Source: Pseudomonadota bacterium
GTDB taxonomy: Bacteria; Cyanobacteriota; Vampirovibrionia; Obscuribacterales; Obscuribacteraceae
Assembly: GCA_021325555.1 (NCBI GenBank)
Contig: JAJPGY010000040.1
Location: forward strand, 124,001 to 188,000
Direction of reading: 5' to 3'
Length of the DNA: 64,000 nucleotides
The notes beneath the pieces were generated by a model that saw only the letters and a program-made list of their open reading frames with translations, was not told where the DNA came from and did no database searches. This document shows positions 1-8,814 of this stretch, in pieces (positions within the stretch are counted from its first letter, which is position 1; each line of letters begins with the position of its first letter). The position numbers were made by a program, and so were the translations under genes.

Positions 1-32
1 CGTTTGATTTCCCCTTCAAACTGAGCGGCTGA

Positions 33-668
33 TCATTGCCTATCCTTGTCCATCTCGGGAATCTTGATGGTCTGCTGCGGGGCATTCTCCTGCCCGCCCG
101 TGAGCATGCCCGTAATGCGGACCGGCTCCATGGCCTCGGCCTCCTCGATCCCGTAATAAATCTCGCTTTTGAACCCGAGCGCCGGCGCCATGAGCACGGC
201 CGGGAAGCTCTGCACGGCGGTGTTCATCTCCCTGACGTTGGCGTTGTAGAAGCGGCGCGCCTGGGAGATCCTCGTCTCCGTCTCCTCCAGCTGCTGCTGC
301 AGCTCCTTGAAGTTCTCGTTTGCCTTGAGCTGCGGGTATGCTTCACTCAAGGCAAAGACCTGCCGCAGAGCGCCGCTCAGCAGCTCGTTTTGCTGGGCCA
401 CGGCCTGCGGTGAGGCTCCCGGGCCGACGCTTGCTGCCGCATTGCGCGCCCGCACGACCTCCTCCAGCGTCTGCCGCTCGTGGCCGGCGTAGCCTTTCAC
501 CACCTCGACCAGGTTGGGGATCAAGTCGTAGCGGCGGCGCAGCTCGGTGTCGATCGCAGACCAGGCCTCGCGCACGTTCTGGCGCAGCACCACCAGGCGA
601 TTGTAGGTGGTGATGACATAGATGAGCGGCAGGCCGATGACGACCGCCAGTCCAATCAAGTACTCCAT
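33..668 (-). CDS. lemA: LemA family membrane protein
   Basis: The 211-residue product opens with one membrane helix (about residues 3-21) followed by the LemA signature region, with NRLV, WSAIDTELRRRYDLIPNLVE and later ARRFYNANVREMN. The rest is long alpha-helix ending near PEMDKDRQ. LemA proteins are small inner-membrane proteins with an external N terminus and a cytoplasmic helical bundle; their biochemical role is unsettled. The ATG at 668 was chosen because GGAGG lies 5 bases upstream and the helix starts there; the open frame runs further upstream without a membrane segment. It is divergent from a DUF2207 gene. LemA and DUF2207 genes are frequent neighbours, which supports both calls. 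Confidence 0.93.
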   Translation of the reverse strand: MEYLIGLAVVIGLPLIYVITTYNRLVVLRQNVREAWSAIDTELRRRYDLIPNLVEVVKGYAGHERQTLEEVVRARNAAASVGPGASPQAVAQQNELLSGALRQVFALSEAYPQLKANENFKELQQQLEETETRISQARRFYNANVREMNTAVQSFPAVLMAPALGFKSEIYYGIEEAEAMEPVRITGMLTGGQENAPQQTIKIPEMDKDRQ

Positions 669-693
669 GTGACCTCCGCTTGCCGGTCGCTTC

Positions 694-699
694 ATTATA
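694..699 (-). promoter_or_regulatory. Candidate -10 element for lemA
   Basis: A perfect TATAAT on the minus strand lies 25 bases before the lemA start. No convincing -35 hexamer is seen at 16-18 bp spacing, so this is a weak call. Confidence 0.3.
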
Positions 700-731
700 T
701 ACGTAGCGGGATCCGGGCAGCTTCGTGGAAT

Positions 732-752
732 GCGGGCGGGCACCCGCGCCCC
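732..752 (-). repeat. Copy of dispersed GC-rich intergenic repeat
   Basis: Read on the minus strand this 21-bp string is nearly identical to the copy at 61512-61533 and close to those at 48769-48791 and 63115-63135. It lies in the lemA/DUF2207 divergent spacer. Confidence 0.5.
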
Positions 753-776
753 ACTGGCGCCGGCGGGGAGGGCGGA

Positions 777-782
777 TATAAT
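777..782 (+). promoter_or_regulatory. Candidate -10 element for the DUF2207 gene
   Basis: A perfect TATAAT ends 48 bases before the ATG at 831. No clear -35 hexamer is visible. Confidence 0.3.
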
Positions 783-830
783 TGAGCGTCCGCCGTCTGC
801 CTGATGCAATCGGGCCCGCAGGTGTCAACC

Positions 831-2588
831 ATGAAGCATCTTCTTGTCAAGCAAGCGCGAGCTCTAGCTTTCTCGTTGATACTACTGGCGGTGACGAGCG
901 CCGGGCCGGCCGCTGCCGAGGTCATTCGCTCGTTCGACGCCGACATCAAGCTCCGCAAGGACTGCACGCTGGATGTCACCGAGACCATAAAGATGGACTT
1001 CGAGAGCGCCAGCCGGCACGGGATCCTGCGCTGGATCCCGTGCCGCTTTCGCCGCCGCCTGGGCAGCTACTCGGTGGATCTCAAAGTCGCAAGCGTCAGC
1101 GACGAAACCGGGCAACCTTACAAATACACGGTCAGCCGGCTCGGCGACGACATCAACCTCAGGATAGGCGATCCCGACCGCACGGTCAGCGGCATGCACC
1201 TCTATCGCATCAGCTACACGGTGCGCCACGCCATCAATTTCTTTGACAATGAGCCGGAGGTCTACTGGAACGTCACCGGCAACGAGTCGCCGTTCGCCAC
1301 CGATTGGGTGTCCGCCCGCTTTCATCCGCCTGCCGGCGTGCGCTTGAGCGACATCCAGTCCACCTGCTTCGTCGGTCCGCCGGGATCCACGAGAAGGGGC
1401 GCCACGAGCCGCAAAGGCGACACGATCGTTTTCACCGCCCGGGCGCTCAAGCCGGCCGAAGGGTTGACGATCGTGGCCAGGCTGCCCGCAGGCTCCGTGG
1501 TCAAGCCGTCGCCATGGCAGGAGTTCCTCTGGTTCTGGCAGGACTGGTGGCCGCTAATGGCGTTTCCCGCCGGCACATGCGGCTTGCTCTTCGGTGTATG
1601 GTGGAACACCGGGCGAGATCAAGGCGGCGGCAAGCCGGTGTCCGTTGAATGGAACCCGCCGAAGGACATAACGCCGGCAGAGGCGGGCACGCTTGTCGAC
1701 GAGAGCTGCGACATGACCGACATCGTCTCCACCGTGATCGACCTGGCGGCCAGAGGGTTCCTCAAGATCAAAGAGGTCGGCGCGGGCGCAAACTTCCTCT
1801 TCCTCTCCAACAAGGATTACCAGTTCACAAAGGTCGCTGCGCCCGCTGAGGAAGAGGCGAAGCTGCTTGCCCACGAAAAGCTCTTCCTCTCCGGGCTCTT
1901 TCGAGCCGGGGAGAACGTACGCCTGCTGTCGGATCTGAAGTACAAGTTTTACAGGGATCTACCGGCCATTCGCGATTCAATCTACGATCGGGTGGTAGAG
2001 AAACACTATTTTCTGACCCGACCGGACCAGGTGCGCAGCTCCTTTCAGTGCGTCGGCGTCACGCTCATGGTTGTCGGCCTGCTTTTCTTTGTCCTCTCCC
2101 AGACAGCGCTTGCCGGGGGAACCTTCCTGTCGGGACTGATTATCCGGCTTTCCGCCCGGGCGATGCCGGCCAGAACCGGCGAGGGCTCAAAGAAGCTCCA
2201 TGAGCTCCTGAGCTTCCAGCGTTACGTCAGGCTGACCGAGAAGAAAAGGATAGAGGTTCTCGCCAAGGACGACCCGGCCATTTTCGGGCGCCTGCTTCCC
2301 TTTGCCATGGTGCTCGGCGTCGCCGACAAGTGGGCGGAGGCGTTTCACGATCTGCTCAGCCAGCCGCCTGATTGGTATCAACCGGCGGGCTACGGTCCCG
2401 GCTACGTTTTCTCGCCGGGCGGATTCGTGCACGACCTCGGGGGAGCGATGAACACCATGGGCTCCACCTTCGGCAGCGGACCTCCCCCCACCTCGAGCAG
2501 CTCCGGGGCCGGCGGCGGCTTCAGCGGCTTCGGCGGCGGCGGCTTCAGTGGTGGCGGATTTGGTGGCGGCGGCACCGGCTCCTGGTGA
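831..2588 (+). CDS. DUF2207 domain membrane protein
   Basis: The 585-residue product starts with a signal peptide (MKHLLVKQ to about residue 29, ending GPAAAEV). An extracytoplasmic beta-rich domain follows, then a membrane helix near residues 225-245 (WWPLMAFPAGTCGLLFGVWW), a cytoplasmic helical part, and one or two further hydrophobic segments near residues 405-440. The C-terminal tail is extremely Gly/Ser rich (GGGFSGFGGGGFSGG and on). This is the architecture of DUF2207 (YciQ-like) membrane proteins, whose function is unknown. The ATG at 831 was chosen over a possible start 27 bases upstream because the signal peptide begins there. It is divergent from lemA, its usual partner. Confidence 0.88.
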   Translation: MKHLLVKQARALAFSLILLAVTSAGPAAAEVIRSFDADIKLRKDCTLDVTETIKMDFESASRHGILRWIPCRFRRRLGSYSVDLKVASVSDETGQPYKYTVSRLGDDINLRIGDPDRTVSGMHLYRISYTVRHAINFFDNEPEVYWNVTGNESPFATDWVSARFHPPAGVRLSDIQSTCFVGPPGSTRRGATSRKGDTIVFTARALKPAEGLTIVARLPAGSVVKPSPWQEFLWFWQDWWPLMAFPAGTCGLLFGVWWNTGRDQGGGKPVSVEWNPPKDITPAEAGTLVDESCDMTDIVSTVIDLAARGFLKIKEVGAGANFLFLSNKDYQFTKVAAPAEEEAKLLAHEKLFLSGLFRAGENVRLLSDLKYKFYRDLPAIRDSIYDRVVEKHYFLTRPDQVRSSFQCVGVTLMVVGLLFFVLSQTALAGGTFLSGLIIRLSARAMPARTGEGSKKLHELLSFQRYVRLTEKKRIEVLAKDDPAIFGRLLPFAMVLGVADKWAEAFHDLLSQPPDWYQPAGYGPGYVFSPGGFVHDLGGAMNTMGSTFGSGPPPTSSSSGAGGGFSGFGGGGFSGGGFGGGGTGSW

Positions 2589-2738
2589 GCCGGGCGACAA
2601 TCCGCCCTGCCGGCAGCCTGAAGAACGGGTCGCCGGCTCCCGTGCCGGCCTGCGCCTTCGGAACCGGAGGCGGAACCTGGACGTGCCTGCCGGCGTCTAC
2701 GGGTCCAGTGCAATTTTTCCGTCGCGCCCCGGCGTAGT

Positions 2739-4775
2739 ATGAGCAGTTCAGGAAGATCGGGAAAAGGTCCGTCTTTCCGGCGCCACTGGTCGCCCGGGCG
2801 GGCAGCGCTTGCCGCAGTCGCGCTGGCGCTGGTGATGACCGTGACCGGCATCTGGATCTGGCAGCGGCTCACGGCCGGGTTGCCCAACCTGGCCATGCCG
2901 GAGCTCTACGGTCCGAGCGCCGGGGTCTACATTTTCGATCGTTATGACCACCTGATTAGCGTGGTATCCGGCGACGAGAACAGGCTGCCGGTAAAGCTAA
3001 AGGATGTCTCGCTCCCCATGCGCCAGGCGATCGTGGCGGCCGAAGACCACCGCTTCTACCACCACCATGGCGTCGACCCGGTGGGCATGATGCGCGCGCT
3101 AGTCGCCGACGCCAGATCCGGCCGGGCGCTGGAGGGGGCCTCCACGCTCACTCAGCAGCTGGTGAAGAATCTCTACTTTAAAGGCGAGGGCAGAACGCCG
3201 CTGCGCAAACTCAAGGAGATCATTGTCGCCTGGGACCTCGAGTCGCACTATTCCAAAGATGAGATTCTGGAGGCATACCTGAACCAGGTCTACTTCGGCA
3301 ACGGAGCCTACGGCATCGACAGGGCGGCCTCGCGCTATTTCGACAAAAAGGCTTCTCAGCTCGACCTGGCGGAAGCCGCCTTCCTCGCCGGGCTGGTGAG
3401 GGCGCCCTCGGAGCTGGGCTCTCCCGCCAATCGCCAGGCCGCGGTCAGACGCCAGCGCTATATCCTCGATCGCATGGTCGACTACGGCCTGACAAGCCGG
3501 GATAAGGCCGAGCTCGCCGCAGCGCAACCGCTGGCCTTCAAGGAAGGGGCGAGCCCGTTCAAATATCCTTACTACGTGAGCTACGTCATGGAGCTGCTCG
3601 GGGACATGTACGGGCAGAGCGGGCTGCGGGCGCAGGGGCTGCGGGCCTACACCAACCTGGACCCGGCGGCCCAGGAGTTGGCGGAAAGGACGCTGGCGCG
3701 CGATCTCAGGAGAGCGCCGCCCGGGCTCAACCAGGCGGCCCTGGTATCAATCTCGGTGCCGGACGGCGCCGTCATCTCCATGGTCGGGGGCGTCGGCGAC
3801 TTCTGGAAGCACCAGTTCAACCGGGCCACCAGCCCGCACACGGTGGGCTCGACGTTCAAGCCCTTCGTCTACCTGACCGCCCTGGAATACGGCACCCTGA
3901 GCCAGGATTCCCTGGTCGACGACTCGCCTGTCTCCATCCCCCAGGCTGACGGCTCGGACTACAGCCCCAGGGACTATGACGGCCAGTTCCTGGGACCGAT
4001 CTCCATCCGCAAGGCGATCGCCCTTTCACGAAATGCCGCCGCCGTCAGGGTGGCCCGGGCAGCCGGCATCGGGCGGATTGTGCAGACCGCGCAGGCCGCG
4101 GGCGTGACCAGCCCGCTCGATTACAACCTCTCCCTTGCCCTGGGCAGCTGCGCGATCTCGCCGCTGGACATGGCCAGCGCCTTTTCGACCTTCGCCCGCG
4201 GCGGGGTGGCCATCCGGCCGCGGGTGCTGAGAAAGGTGGAAAACTGGCGCGGCGACACGCTGGCCACCTTTCAGCCGGCGCCCCGGAGGGTGTTCGACGC
4301 CGAGCCGGTAGCGGAGCTGGTCGATGCCATGCAGGATGTCGTGAAATTCGGCACCGGGTTCAGCGCCCGACTGCCGGGCCGGCCGGTGGCCGGCAAGACA
4401 GGCACCACCGATCAGGCCAGGGACGTCTGGTTCGTCGGCTTCACGCCGGACCTGGTCACCGCCGTCTGGGGAGGCAACGACGAGGACTGCCCGGTGGCCG
4501 GCGGCACTGCCACCGGCGGTGGTGTCATGGCCGGGATCTGGCACGATTACATGATCGCTTATTACTGCACGCACGCCGCGCCGCCGGGCGCGTTCGTCCC
4601 CCCGGCGCACCCGCTTATGCCGGAGTCGGATTTCCGGGCCGTCCCCGATCATCCGATCATGGACGCAATCGAGCGATTCTTCGACGGGCTGGGCAGCCCG
4701 GGTCCCGGAACGTCGAGCCCGGGCCGCGGCATGATGCACCGCGTCCTCCACCGGATCTGGAGCTGGTTCCAGTGA
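2739..4775 (+). CDS. Class A penicillin-binding protein (PBP1A family)
   Basis: This 678-residue bifunctional peptidoglycan synthase polymerises glycan strands from lipid II and cross-links stem peptides in the periplasm. An N-terminal membrane anchor spans about residues 21-41. The GT51 transglycosylase domain carries EDHRFYHHHGVD with the catalytic Glu at about 102, and STLTQQLVKN at 135-144. The transpeptidase domain has all three active-site motifs: STFK (Ser 371), SRN (430) and KTGTT (553). It is somewhat short for a PBP1A and ends soon after the transpeptidase domain with a Pro/Gly-rich tail. The ATG at 2739 has no strong ribosome-binding site. The neighbouring TPR gene is convergent, 14 bases away. 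Confidence 0.95.
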   Translation: MSSSGRSGKGPSFRRHWSPGRAALAAVALALVMTVTGIWIWQRLTAGLPNLAMPELYGPSAGVYIFDRYDHLISVVSGDENRLPVKLKDVSLPMRQAIVAAEDHRFYHHHGVDPVGMMRALVADARSGRALEGASTLTQQLVKNLYFKGEGRTPLRKLKEIIVAWDLESHYSKDEILEAYLNQVYFGNGAYGIDRAASRYFDKKASQLDLAEAAFLAGLVRAPSELGSPANRQAAVRRQRYILDRMVDYGLTSRDKAELAAAQPLAFKEGASPFKYPYYVSYVMELLGDMYGQSGLRAQGLRAYTNLDPAAQELAERTLARDLRRAPPGLNQAALVSISVPDGAVISMVGGVGDFWKHQFNRATSPHTVGSTFKPFVYLTALEYGTLSQDSLVDDSPVSIPQADGSDYSPRDYDGQFLGPISIRKAIALSRNAAAVRVARAAGIGRIVQTAQAAGVTSPLDYNLSLALGSCAISPLDMASAFSTFARGGVAIRPRVLRKVENWRGDTLATFQPAPRRVFDAEPVAELVDAMQDVVKFGTGFSARLPGRPVAGKTGTTDQARDVWFVGFTPDLVTAVWGGNDEDCPVAGGTATGGGVMAGIWHDYMIAYYCTHAAPPGAFVPPAHPLMPESDFRAVPDHPIMDAIERFFDGLGSPGPGTSSPGRGMMHRVLHRIWSWFQ

Positions 4776-4789
4776 GCAGCTTCAGCTCC
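4759..4789. terminator. Inverted repeat between convergent genes, possible bidirectional terminator
   Basis: GGAGCTG (4759-4765) is the perfect reverse complement of CAGCTCC (4783-4789). The repeat spans the PBP stop codon and ends one base before the stop of the convergent TPR gene. There is no U tract on either strand. Confidence 0.35.
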
Positions 4790-5563
4790 CTATCCGGCGG
4801 CGATGGCCGCGGCTTGCGCCTCGACGCGCCGGGCGTCTTCCTTTCTTTCAATCTTCTGCAGGAAGGCAGCGTAGCTTTGCAGGGCATTTTTCAAGCCGGC
4901 CTTCCTTGCCCGCTGCCGGTAGGCAGCGATCGCCTGCTGGTAAGCCTTGTCGGCCTCGTCGTTCTTCCCCTGGGACGCTGAGGTGACGGCCTGGTCCAGG
5001 AGGAAGTCCTCGACCGGACCCCAGGGGCTATCCGCGGCCTGAACAGCCTTTTTCAAAAGCGCTTCCGCATCGGGCCACTTGCCCATCTTCTGGTAGAGGT
5101 GAACCAGCTTCCTGGTCGTGTTGAGCTGCGGCAGGCGATCACCCCACAGCGTCTTGGCTTGAATCTCATGGGCCTTCTTCAGAGCCTCGGCCGCCTCCTC
5201 GTCCCTGCCCTGCTCGGCCAGGCAGTCGGCCAGGTGCTCGTACACGGGGGCGAGCTTGTAGTGATCGGGATAATACGCCTTCTCCAGCACGGCGGCCGCC
5301 TGCCGGTAGGTTTCCTCCGCCTCCTTGTACTTTTTCTGGCGGCAACAAAGGCTTCCGGCCAGATCGAGCGTGATCGCCACCCCCGCATCCTCGGCACCGG
5401 CCATCTTCTTTCTGGTCTCGAGGGCCTGCTTGATAAGCGACTCCGCCTCGGCGAAGCGGCCGGCGGCGGTCAGACGCTGGGCATCCTCTTCCCAGCTCTC
5501 GGCCAGGTACAGCTCGTTGGGCTGTCCGACCATGGGTGCACGCTTGAGTTCCTTGTGTTTCAT
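4790..5563 (-). CDS. TPR repeat protein
   Basis: The 257-residue product is almost entirely tetratricopeptide repeats, with recognisable helices such as AAGRFAEAESLIKQALETRKK, EAEETYRQAAAVLEKAYYPDH, YEHLADCLAEQGRDEEAAEAL and QKMGKWPDAEALLKKAVQAA. It resembles the kinesin-light-chain style of TPR (ALETRKK, HYKLAPVYEHL). No signal peptide is visible from the chosen ATG at 5563; an ATG at 5533 is an alternative. It probably serves as a protein-interaction scaffold, partner unknown. It is one of several small TPR genes here and is convergent with the PBP gene. Confidence 0.8.
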   Translation of the reverse strand: MKHKELKRAPMVGQPNELYLAESWEEDAQRLTAAGRFAEAESLIKQALETRKKMAGAEDAGVAITLDLAGSLCCRQKKYKEAEETYRQAAAVLEKAYYPDHYKLAPVYEHLADCLAEQGRDEEAAEALKKAHEIQAKTLWGDRLPQLNTTRKLVHLYQKMGKWPDAEALLKKAVQAADSPWGPVEDFLLDQAVTSASQGKNDEADKAYQQAIAAYRQRARKAGLKNALQSYAAFLQKIERKEDARRVEAQAAAIAAG

Positions 5564-5709
5564 AACCGGCTTGGTCTCCCTCTCTTTGCAAGCAAAAGCT
5601 TCGCGGGCGCGCCTAGATCTTACCGCCTCGCGCCGGGCGACGGCGACAACGGGCACAACTGTCGGCGGATTTCGTCTTTACGGTAAACTACGGCAACGGG
5701 AGGGGGCCA

Positions 5710-6102
5710 ATGCTTAGACTGTTTATCCGCATTCTGGCGTCAGCGCTGACCTTCGCCTACGTGCTGCCGCTCATCAATGGCATAAGTTTTCACGGTGGGC
5801 TGCTGTCGGCGGCCGGGCTGGCGATTCTCTTTGGCGTTCTGGTCTGGATTGTAGACGCGGTAGCCATTGCGCTATCGGCCTTCCTGACGATCGGCACGCT
5901 CGGGCTGGCGCTTCTGTGGCTGGTACCGCTCTGGCTTTTGGGCTTCTGGCTGCTGCCGGCCGTCGCGCTCAAGCTTCTGGCCGACTTTGTACCGGGTCAC
6001 ATCGCCGTTTCCGGCTGGACGCCGGCCATACTGGGCGGGCTGGTGCTCATGTTCGTGGGCATGCTCACCAGCGATTCGATGCTGAAAACCTTCAGGCGTT
6101 AG
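5710..6102 (+). CDS. Phage-holin-like four-helix membrane protein (YvlD-type)
   Basis: The 130-residue, highly hydrophobic product has four predicted membrane helices and ends in a short charged tail (SDSMLKTFRR). Features such as FAYVLPLINGISF near the start, an aspartate in the second helix (VWIVDAVAI) and the GTLGLALLWLVPLWLLGFWLL stretch fit the widespread 'mycobacterial four-TMS holin' family (PF04020), usually chromosomal and not in phages. The real function is unknown. A GGGAGGGGG ribosome-binding site precedes the ATG. Confidence 0.82.
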   Translation: MLRLFIRILASALTFAYVLPLINGISFHGGLLSAAGLAILFGVLVWIVDAVAIALSAFLTIGTLGLALLWLVPLWLLGFWLLPAVALKLLADFVPGHIAVSGWTPAILGGLVLMFVGMLTSDSMLKTFRR

Positions 6103-6534
6103 AGTGCGGCTCGGTCTGCCCGCAATGCTGCGGTCGCCCGGGCGCCGGGCGGCCTTTTCGGCCCGGGCAGGCGCGGAGGCATGACAGGAAGAGGCCCGGT
6201 GGATAAGAACATAGAGGAGGAAAACTAGAGCTCACACCGTCCGGACCTCGCTCCTGTCATGCTTCGATCCTTCCATGACCGCCACCGGTTGACAACCGTA
6301 AAAACCCCACCTACTTCCCGGGGCAGATGCTAATTGACCCGACGGCCTCCCGGCACAAGGCCGCCTGCCGCGCTCTCCGGGCGCGCGGGAGGGCGATCGC
6401 CTCGCCCTGGAGATATAATTAAGGCCAGCACCGCCCCAAACTAAGACACAGTTCGTCACGGTGCCCGGCTCGGGCTGTGCCTGGCGAACAGCCAAATGTA
6501 TAATCTTCATTAATTTCCCTGCCCCGGTCCGCTG
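6103..6534. other. 432-bp gene-free spacer before the Rsh gene
   Basis: I see no convincing protein gene. The spacer holds GCCCGGGC at 6136-6143 and again at 6161-6168 (able to form a hairpin just after the holin-like gene, no U tract), a small inverted repeat CGGTT-gac-AACCG at 6286-6298, the palindrome GGCGATCGCC at 6392-6401, and TATAAT hexamers at 6414-6419 and 6499-6504. It is long enough for a regulatory leader or small RNA, but I cannot identify one. Confidence 0.5.
6499..6504 (+). promoter_or_regulatory. Candidate -10 element for the Rsh gene
   Basis: TATAAT ends 30 bases before the ATG at 6535. No clear -35 hexamer; a second TATAAT lies at 6414-6419. Confidence 0.3.
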
Positions 6535-8814
6535 ATGCCCACACCGCAGGCTATCGTTGCTCCTTTAATCGACGTTCTCTCGAAGCAGGAACGCCGCCAG
6601 GAGGATGTGGACCAGATCCGCCGGGCCTTCGAGTTCGCCTACAAGGCCCACGACGGGCAGCTGAGAAAGTCGGAGGAGCCTTACATCATCCACCCGGTCT
6701 CGGTGGCCACCATTCTGGCGGAGCTCAACGCCGACACCGAGACGATCTGCGCGGCGCTACTGCACGACGTGGTTGAGGACTGCAGCGTCAAGCCCAAGGA
6801 GATTGAGGACGAGTTCGGGGCGCAGGTCCGCAAGATCGTCGAGGGGGTGACCAAGCTCGGCAAGTTCAGCTTCAGCTCCAAGGAGGAGCGGCAGGCGGAG
6901 AACTTCCGCAAGCTGATAGTGGCCATCGCCGAGGATGTGCGGGTGGTGTTCGTCAAGCTGGCCGATCGCCTGCACAACATGCAGACCCTGGATTACATGC
7001 CGGAGGGCAAGCAGAAGGACATAGCCAAGGAGACCCTGGAGGTGTACGCCCCGCTGGCCAACCGCTTCGGTCTCGGGCGCATGAAGTGGGAGCTCGAGGA
7101 CCTGAGCCTTAAATACCTGCACCCGCAGGAGTTTCAGAAAATAGAGGATCTGGTGGCGGCCAGCCGGGCGCAGCGGGAGGCCCTTATCAATCAGGCGGTG
7201 CTCACCTTGCACAGCGATCTGGAGGCGCGCGGCATCAAGGCGGAGATCACCGGGCGGCCCAAGCACGCCTTCGGGATCTGGAAGAAGATGAACCAGCAGG
7301 GCAAGTCGTTTGAGGAGCTTTACGACGTGCTAGCCCTGCGCGTGATCATCGAGAGCGTCGACGACAAGAACTATTGCGATCTGGAGACCGACCCGGAGAC
7401 GCAGCGCTGCTACGAGGTGATGGGCATCGTCCACTCCCTGTTCCGCCCGATACCCGGGCGTTTCAAAGACTACATCGCCATGCCCAAGCCGAACAACTAT
7501 CAGTCCCTGCACACGGTGGTGATCGGGCCCAGAGGGCACGCGATGGAGGTGCAGATCCGCACGAGAAGGATGCACCACATAGCCGAATACGGAATAGCCG
7601 CCCACTGGCGCTACAAGGAGTCTGGCGATTCGGTCAAGGCCGACACGCATGTCGACCGCAAGCTGGCCTGGCTGCGGCAGCTGGTGGAGTGGCAGCAGGA
7701 GCTCAAGGACTCCCAGGAATACCTGGACACGGTGAAGATGGACCTGTTCGCCGACGAGGTCTTTGTGTTCAGCCCTCGCGGCGACGTCTTCGATCTGCCC
7801 ACCGGCTCGACACCGATCGACTTCGCGTACAGGATCCACACGGACATCGGTCACCACACGATAGGCGCCCGCATCAACGACCGGATTGTGCCACTGAATA
7901 CGGTGCTCAAGAACGGCGACATCGTGGAGATCATAACAGCCAAGAACGCGCACCCCCACATGGACTGGCTGAATTTCGCCCAGACGCACGGGGCCAAGAA
8001 CCGGATCAGGCAGTGGTTCAAGAAGCACCACCGCGACGAGCACATACAGCAGGGGCGGCAGATGCTGGAGGCCGAGTTCGGGCGGCCGGCGCTCGATGAG
8101 CTTCTCAAGTCGGAGAAGTTCAAAGAGGTCGGCAAGAAGCTGAACATAAGCGACCCCAGCGACATACTTGCCGCCGTCGGCTACGGCGATCTTTCCGTGG
8201 CCCAGATCGCCAACCGGGTGCGCGAGCAGGAGAATCTGGATCGCGGGGCCGGCAGGCGCCTGGAGCGCATATCGGCCCCGGAGCCGAAGGCCAGCAACGT
8301 CGGCAGCCTGGGCGGCCTGATGCATCACCTGGCCAAATGCTGCTCGCCGGTGCCGGGAGAGGAGATAGTCGGGGTGGTCTCCCGGGGCAGCGGCATCGCC
8401 GTTCATCGCCGGGACTGCAGCAACCTGCTCAAGATCGACAGCGACCGGCACATGGCGGTGGACTGGTCCGCCGAGCGGAGCAGCACCTATCCCGCCCTCC
8501 TCAAGGTCGAGTGCATCGATCGCGTGGGCATCGCCGGCGACATCCTGAAGAAGATCTCCGACCACAAGATAAACCTGCGCGATCTGCGAGTGGAGACACA
8601 CAAGGAGACGAAGACGGCAACCATCCAGCTGATCCTGGAGGTCGTGGACATAGCCCAGCTCACCCGCATATCGCAAGCGATAAGCCAGATAAGCGATGTT
8701 CTTCTCGTGCAGCGGCGCGACCACCGCAAGCGCGGGAGCAGCAACAACGTAACCCCGCTGCCCAAGGGCGGCGGCCAGGCACGCCCGAAAAAACAAGCCA
8801 AGTCACGAGAATGA
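6535..8814 (+). CDS. relA: Bifunctional (p)ppGpp synthetase/hydrolase (RelA/SpoT, Rsh)
   Basis: The 759-residue product makes and degrades the stringent-response alarmone. In order it has an HD hydrolase domain (His 53, His-Asp 77-78 in ALLHDVVED, ADRLHNMQTL), a synthetase domain (YDVLALRVI, RFKDYIAMPKPNNYQSLH, EYGIAAHWRYKE), a TGS domain (DEVFVFSPRGDVFDLPTGST), a helical/zinc-finger region (HLAKCCSPVPG) and a C-terminal ACT domain (VECIDRVGIAGDILKKIS). The intact HD motif argues for a bifunctional Rsh enzyme and not a synthetase-only RelA. No clear ribosome-binding site precedes the ATG. The stop overlaps the rdgB start (ATGA), so the two are translationally coupled. Confidence 0.97.
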   Translation: MPTPQAIVAPLIDVLSKQERRQEDVDQIRRAFEFAYKAHDGQLRKSEEPYIIHPVSVATILAELNADTETICAALLHDVVEDCSVKPKEIEDEFGAQVRKIVEGVTKLGKFSFSSKEERQAENFRKLIVAIAEDVRVVFVKLADRLHNMQTLDYMPEGKQKDIAKETLEVYAPLANRFGLGRMKWELEDLSLKYLHPQEFQKIEDLVAASRAQREALINQAVLTLHSDLEARGIKAEITGRPKHAFGIWKKMNQQGKSFEELYDVLALRVIIESVDDKNYCDLETDPETQRCYEVMGIVHSLFRPIPGRFKDYIAMPKPNNYQSLHTVVIGPRGHAMEVQIRTRRMHHIAEYGIAAHWRYKESGDSVKADTHVDRKLAWLRQLVEWQQELKDSQEYLDTVKMDLFADEVFVFSPRGDVFDLPTGSTPIDFAYRIHTDIGHHTIGARINDRIVPLNTVLKNGDIVEIITAKNAHPHMDWLNFAQTHGAKNRIRQWFKKHHRDEHIQQGRQMLEAEFGRPALDELLKSEKFKEVGKKLNISDPSDILAAVGYGDLSVAQIANRVREQENLDRGAGRRLERISAPEPKASNVGSLGGLMHHLAKCCSPVPGEEIVGVVSRGSGIAVHRRDCSNLLKIDSDRHMAVDWSAERSSTYPALLKVECIDRVGIAGDILKKISDHKINLRDLRVETHKETKTATIQLILEVVDIAQLTRISQAISQISDVLLVQRRDHRKRGSSNNVTPLPKGGGQARPKKQAKSRE

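Noticed and set aside
5710-6102. Prophage lysis gene (holin)
   Set aside because: The family name says holin, but there are no phage genes around and the family is usually chromosomal.
6232-6510. 92-codon open frame on the minus strand in the spacer before the Rsh gene
   Set aside because: Arg/Pro/Gly-rich translation without domain or convincing ribosome-binding site; most likely not coding.
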